From Methanosarcinales archaeon (GTDB taxonomy: Archaea; Halobacteriota; Syntropharchaeia; Alkanophagales; Methanospirareceae): a DNA stretch of 15,145 nucleotides. Where the stretch lies: NCBI GenBank assembly GCA_025464645.1, contig JAODGF010000142.1, positions 1 to 15,145 of the forward strand, written 5' to 3'. The position numbers and the translations under genes are program-made. Each line of letters opens with the position of its first letter. Within the stretch, counting starts at the first letter, position 1. The notes under the pieces are model-generated. The model saw nothing but the letters and a program-made list of their open reading frames with translations. It was not told the DNA's origin and did no database searches. This document shows, one piece after another, positions 13,110 through 15,145 of the stretch.

Positions 13110-13415
13110 TTAAAAATTACGTTCCAGTTCCACGAGCTTCTTCACGTACTTCAGCCTCCTCTTGACTGAGTTTATAGCGAGCCGTGTCTCGTGGAAACCC
13201 TCAACGTGCAGGAACCAAGCTGCTTCCCAATTCTTTTCTACTTCTTCACCAAATTCGCTTGTCAGCCTATCAATTGCCTTTTCCAATAGCCTCACTGTCC
13301 AGCGCCCTTTCCTCATAGCCTCTTCGCTGACATCAGCCGCATGAACCTCTGCTAAGTCCTTAACAGCCTCCTCAGCAGCTTTGTGCTCTTTTATCTTCTG
13401 CCCCGCTATTGCCAT
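13110..13415 (-). CDS. PaREP1-like small helical protein
   Basis: This 101-residue protein is predicted to be all helical. From about residue 12 to 97 it resembles the archaeal PaREP1/PaREP8 family, with AAEEAVKDLAEVH (13-25), KGRWTVRLLEKAIDRL (36-51), NWEAAWFLHVEGFHETRL (62-79) and KRRLKYVKKLVE (85-96). I recall that family as HEPN-like, a fold that includes toxins, ribonucleases and nucleotidyltransferase partners. The HEPN catalytic RxxxxH is not seen, and no nucleotidyltransferase partner is adjacent. The function is unknown. It heads the minus-strand run with mobB 9 nt downstream, and it shares a divergent promoter with the ATPase genes. Confidence 0.6.
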   Translation of the reverse strand: MAIAGQKIKEHKAAEEAVKDLAEVHAADVSEEAMRKGRWTVRLLEKAIDRLTSEFGEEVEKNWEAAWFLHVEGFHETRLAINSVKRRLKYVKKLVELERNF

Positions 13416-13445
13416 CTCTTTTAATAAAATACAATCAACATCTAA

Positions 13446-13459
13446 TCTAAATATAAAGG
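13446..13459. promoter_or_regulatory. Shared TATA region of the PaREP1-like gene and the ATPase operon
   Basis: The AT-rich block TCTAAATATAAAGG contains a TATA-like sequence readable on both strands. To the left it is about 38 nt from ATG 13415, to the right about 53 nt from ATG 13506. The right-hand gene has an SD-like GGGAGAG at 13490-13496, so its transcript probably has a short leader. Confidence 0.45.
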
Positions 13460-13505
13460 CATAAGAATAAAGACATTTAATTCATTTATGGGAGAGTAGA
13501 ATACA

Positions 13506-13823
13506 ATGGCAGTAGAAGCACTTAAGTTAATAAGAGAAGGAGAAGAGGAAGGTAGAAAGTTAATAGAAGAGGCAAAGGAAAGTGCCGCGAAACTAATAAA
13601 AGACGCGGAGGAAGAGGCAAATAGAATAAAAGAAAAGGCACGTGAGGATGCAAAGAGCTTAGCGGTCCAGATTTCAGATAAGTATGCAAAGAAAGGCGAG
13701 GAAGAAGAGAGGGCGATAATGGAAAAAACCAGGGCAGAAGTTGAGAAGCTGAAATCAATCGCGGAATCGAATCTCGACCCTGCTGTAAACCTCGTGTTAG
13801 AAAAAATTTTAGGACTTACTTAA
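13506..13823 (+). CDS. atpH: A-type ATP synthase subunit H (peripheral stalk)
   Basis: This 105-residue protein is almost entirely a charged, Ala/Glu/Lys-rich coiled coil (residues about 1-88: EALKLIREGEEEGRKLIEEA and so on) with a short C-terminal cap DPAVNLVLEKILGLT. That is the form of subunit H (also called G), which pairs with subunit E to make the stator stalk of archaeal A1Ao ATP synthases. The start ATG 13506 has a GGGAGAG SD. Usually subunits I and K follow; here subunit E follows after about 50 nt of hairpin-bearing spacer. Identification rests on composition, length and the neighbouring E and F genes, which make it secure. Confidence 0.88.
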   Translation: MAVEALKLIREGEEEGRKLIEEAKESAAKLIKDAEEEANRIKEKAREDAKSLAVQISDKYAKKGEEEERAIMEKTRAEVEKLKSIAESNLDPAVNLVLEKILGLT

Positions 13824-13841
13824 CCTTTTTTCTTTGGAAAG

Positions 13842-13860
13842 CTTTCTTTTTTAAAGAAAG
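13842..13860. repeat. Hairpin repeat between subunits H and E
   Basis: CTTTCTTT-TTT-AAAGAAAG is a perfect 8-bp stem with a 3-base loop. Over about 25 bp including flanks (AAG before, GTT after) it matches the copy at 12596-12620 except for two loop bases. It ends a few bases before the SD (GAGGTG) of the subunit E gene, so it could influence translation of E. Confidence 0.85.
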
Positions 13861-13876
13861 GTTTGAGGTGATTCGT

Positions 13877-14530
13877 TTGGGTGCGACAGAAATAGTAAAG
13901 AGGATAAAAGACGAAGCGATTTCTGAGAGGGAGAAGATAATTAGCGTAGCAAAGCAGAATGCAGATGAACTGATCAAAGAAGCGACAGCTCAGGCAGAGC
14001 TTCAAAAGAAGAGCGTTATTGAAGCGGAGGAAAGAAAAGGTGTTGAGGAACTCGAGCGGATAGTTAGAGCTGCTCGATTAAAAGCGAGGAAGCTAAGATG
14101 GACTGCGGAAGAAGAGATGATAGCGAAAGCGTTAGAGGAAGCAATGAAGAGGATAAAAGAAGTAAAAACGAGTGGTTTCAAGGGGAGCTCGTATTCTGAT
14201 ATCCTCGCTGGTTTGATACGGGATGCGGCGCTGAGTATAATCGCAGGGAGTAGCACAAGTAGCGGTAGCGAATTGGAAGTGATGCTCAGTGAGGAGGATG
14301 CCTCCTTTGTGACGCCGGAGATGCTAAAAGATATAGCTGACGAGATAAGCGCAAAGGGTGTGGGTGTTCGTTTATCACTATCTCATGAAAGGATAAAGTC
14401 CGCAGGAGGTGTCGTTGTAAGGGGCAAAGAAGGAAAGATAGAGGTGAATAATGCTTTTGAGCAGCGTCTGGCACGTTTTTCTTCCAGTTTAAGGGAGGAG
14501 ATAGTAAAAACTCTATTTAAAGGGAGGTAA
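13877..14530 (+). CDS. atpE: A-type ATP synthase subunit E (peripheral stalk)
   Basis: This protein of about 217 residues is subunit E of the archaeal ATP synthase. Its N-terminal helix forms the stator coiled coil with H, and its globular C-terminal domain caps the A3B3 head. The helical part runs to about residue 105; the globular part includes LIRDAALSIIAG, the SAGGVVVRGKEGKIEVNNAFEQRL signature and a helical end REEIVKTLF. I placed the start at TTG 13877 (MGATEIVKRIKDEA), because the GAGGTGA ribosome site lies about 5 nt before it and family members begin with a similar short sequence. GTG 13868 is an alternative but would overlap that site. Subunit C would normally follow; instead a hairpin spacer leads to subunit F. 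Confidence 0.92.
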   Translation: MGATEIVKRIKDEAISEREKIISVAKQNADELIKEATAQAELQKKSVIEAEERKGVEELERIVRAARLKARKLRWTAEEEMIAKALEEAMKRIKEVKTSGFKGSSYSDILAGLIRDAALSIIAGSSTSSGSELEVMLSEEDASFVTPEMLKDIADEISAKGVGVRLSLSHERIKSAGGVVVRGKEGKIEVNNAFEQRLARFSSSLREEIVKTLFKGR

Positions 14531-14568
14531 AATGAAAGAAAGCGAAAAAGACTTATTTCTTTGATTAA

Positions 14569-14587
14569 ACTTTCTTTCTAAGAAAGT
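14569..14587. repeat. Hairpin repeat between subunits E and F
   Basis: ACTTTCTT-TCT-AAGAAAGT is a perfect 8-bp stem with a 3-base loop. It is a diverged relative of the copies at 12599-12617 and 13842-13860. It ends 5 nt before the ATG of the subunit F gene, where a ribosome site would be expected, and no clear SD is seen. Confidence 0.75.
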
Positions 14588-14592
14588 ATGAC

Positions 14593-14925
14593 ATGATTGC
14601 CGTAATTGGGGACCCTGAGACAGCTATGGGTTTCAGGCTCGCGGGTGTAAAGGATGTATATGAGTATGAACATGACTTAGAGGATGCAGGAGCAGTCGCT
14701 CGCACGTTAGATAAATTGGCAAAAGAGGAATTTGCCATTATAATCATAAACGAAAGATTTGCAGCCGAAGCCAAGAACAGAGGGAAGATAAGAGAGATAA
14801 ACGCGAAAAAACGCGGCGTAATACCCATTATCGTTGAAGTACCGGATAAGAAAGGACCCATAGCGAAGGAGATTGATGAGATAGGACGGCTAATAAAACG
14901 TGCAGTGGGAGTTGCTGTTAAGTGA
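14593..14925 (+). CDS. atpF: A-type ATP synthase subunit F (central stalk)
   Basis: This 110-residue protein matches V/A-type ATPase subunit F, a small Rossmann-like protein of the central rotor stalk that associates with subunit D. It shows the start MIAVIGDPETAMGFRLAGV (1-19), the FAIIIINERFA strand-helix (47-57), VIPIIVEVPDKKGP (76-89) and a C-terminal amphipathic helix DEIGRLIKRAVGV. Length is usual for the family. In most archaea subunits A, B and D follow directly. Here the next 220 bp on the plus strand carry no gene, and a transposase remnant lies on the opposite strand, so those genes must be further away or elsewhere. Confidence 0.94.
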   Translation: MIAVIGDPETAMGFRLAGVKDVYEYEHDLEDAGAVARTLDKLAKEEFAIIIINERFAAEAKNRGKIREINAKKRGVIPIIVEVPDKKGPIAKEIDEIGRLIKRAVGVAVK

Positions 14926-14927
14926 AC

Positions 14928-14946
14928 CTTTTGTAAAGTGCAAAAG
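14928..14946 (+). terminator. Weak hairpin after subunit F
   Basis: CTTTTG-TAAAGTG-CAAAAG forms a 6-bp perfect stem 2 nt after the atpF stop. No long T-run follows, so termination is only a possibility. Between here and the transposase remnant (14947-14984) I see no gene. Confidence 0.3.
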
Positions 14947-14984
14947 TCGTAGGTGCTCAATAAAGAGTGGAAAAATTACAAATC

Positions 14985-15145
14985 ACAAGCACCATTCTCA
15001 GTAACTCTGCCAGCGTCTTTGTGCGTCTATTTTGTCCTTCTTTATCTTCGCCTCCGCTATCATCTTCGTCTTTAATGGATGTGCCAGTCACTTTGTGTCC
15101 CAGACCTTCCAGTAAATCGTAGAAATATTCGTAGTTGCCAGATCT
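14985..15145 (-). pseudogene. IS110-family transposase fragment with two frameshifts, cut by window edge
   Basis: The minus strand encodes pieces typical of the N-terminal DEDD/RuvC-like domain of IS110-family transposases, but in alternating frames. The first is SGNYEYFYDLLEGLGHKVT from the edge to about 15086. The next is AHPLKTKMIAEAKIKKDKID in a shifted frame (about 15084-15025). The last, KTLAELLRMVL, returns to the original frame to about 14985. Similarity then ends and a stop follows near 14957. Two compensating shifts plus loss of the rest of the N-terminal domain mark a decayed copy; the upstream part lies outside the window. It sits where atpA, atpB and atpD would be expected. Confidence 0.75.

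Noticed and set aside
14532..14564. Ten-codon frame MKESEKDLFL after a GGGAGGT ribosome-like site between subunits E and F
   Set aside because: The GGGAGG is the end of the subunit E coding sequence, the peptide has no resemblance to subunit C, and its length is within chance.

Overview
The window looks like chromosomal DNA of a euryarchaeon with C1 metabolism: a methanogen, an ANME-type methane or alkane oxidiser, or an Archaeoglobus-like relative. It carries archaeal replication and repair genes (PCNA, HerA, a Cas4-like protein), ribosomal protein S8e, an archaeal Zn-ribbon translation protein and A-type ATP synthase subunits. It also carries enzymes for methanofuran (MfnA), tetrahydromethanopterin (RFAP synthase) and the molybdopterin guanine dinucleotide cofactor (MobB). 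Promoters look archaeal: TATA boxes about 25-40 nt before the start codon, and several genes without a Shine-Dalgarno site that may be leaderless. Sampled core genes have about 45-50% GC. I cannot name the genus.

Layout. 1-1307 (minus, cut by the left edge): an AT-rich amino-type DNA methyltransferase. 1388-2176 (minus): PCNA, divergent from 2261-3082 (plus), a Cas4-like iron-sulfur protein whose nuclease motif lacks its usual Glu. 3085-5239 (plus): MfnA, an IscU/NifU-type Fe-S scaffold and a cysteine-rich Lrp/AsnC regulator. 5294-6055 (plus): a membrane-anchored SagB-type nitroreductase. 6072-6186 (minus): a frameshifted micro-gene candidate. 6249-7736 (minus): HerA. 7838-8951 (minus): S8e, a 53-residue Zn-ribbon protein and Sua5/YrdC. 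9031-10044 (plus): RFAP synthase, divergent from sua5 around a 16-bp palindrome and convergent with argB, with which it shares a TTAA stop. 10041-13415 (minus): a five-gene run of ArgB, cupin phosphoglucose isomerase, a TIM-barrel protein with endonuclease IV-like ligands, MobB and a PaREP1-like protein. 13506-14925 (plus): A-type ATPase subunits H, E and F. 14985-15145 (minus): a doubly frameshifted piece of an IS110-family transposase running off the right edge.

Most of the window is core metabolism and information processing. The unusual signals lie between and at the ends of genes. A family of short perfect hairpins with three-base loops sits in the spacers. Two copies fall exactly where subunits I/K and C are missing from the usual A-ATPase gene order. 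A further group lies between phosphoglucose isomerase and argB. The Cas4-like protein and HerA end in similar C-terminal peptides that resemble weak PCNA-interaction motifs. I found no CRISPR array, rRNA or tRNA.
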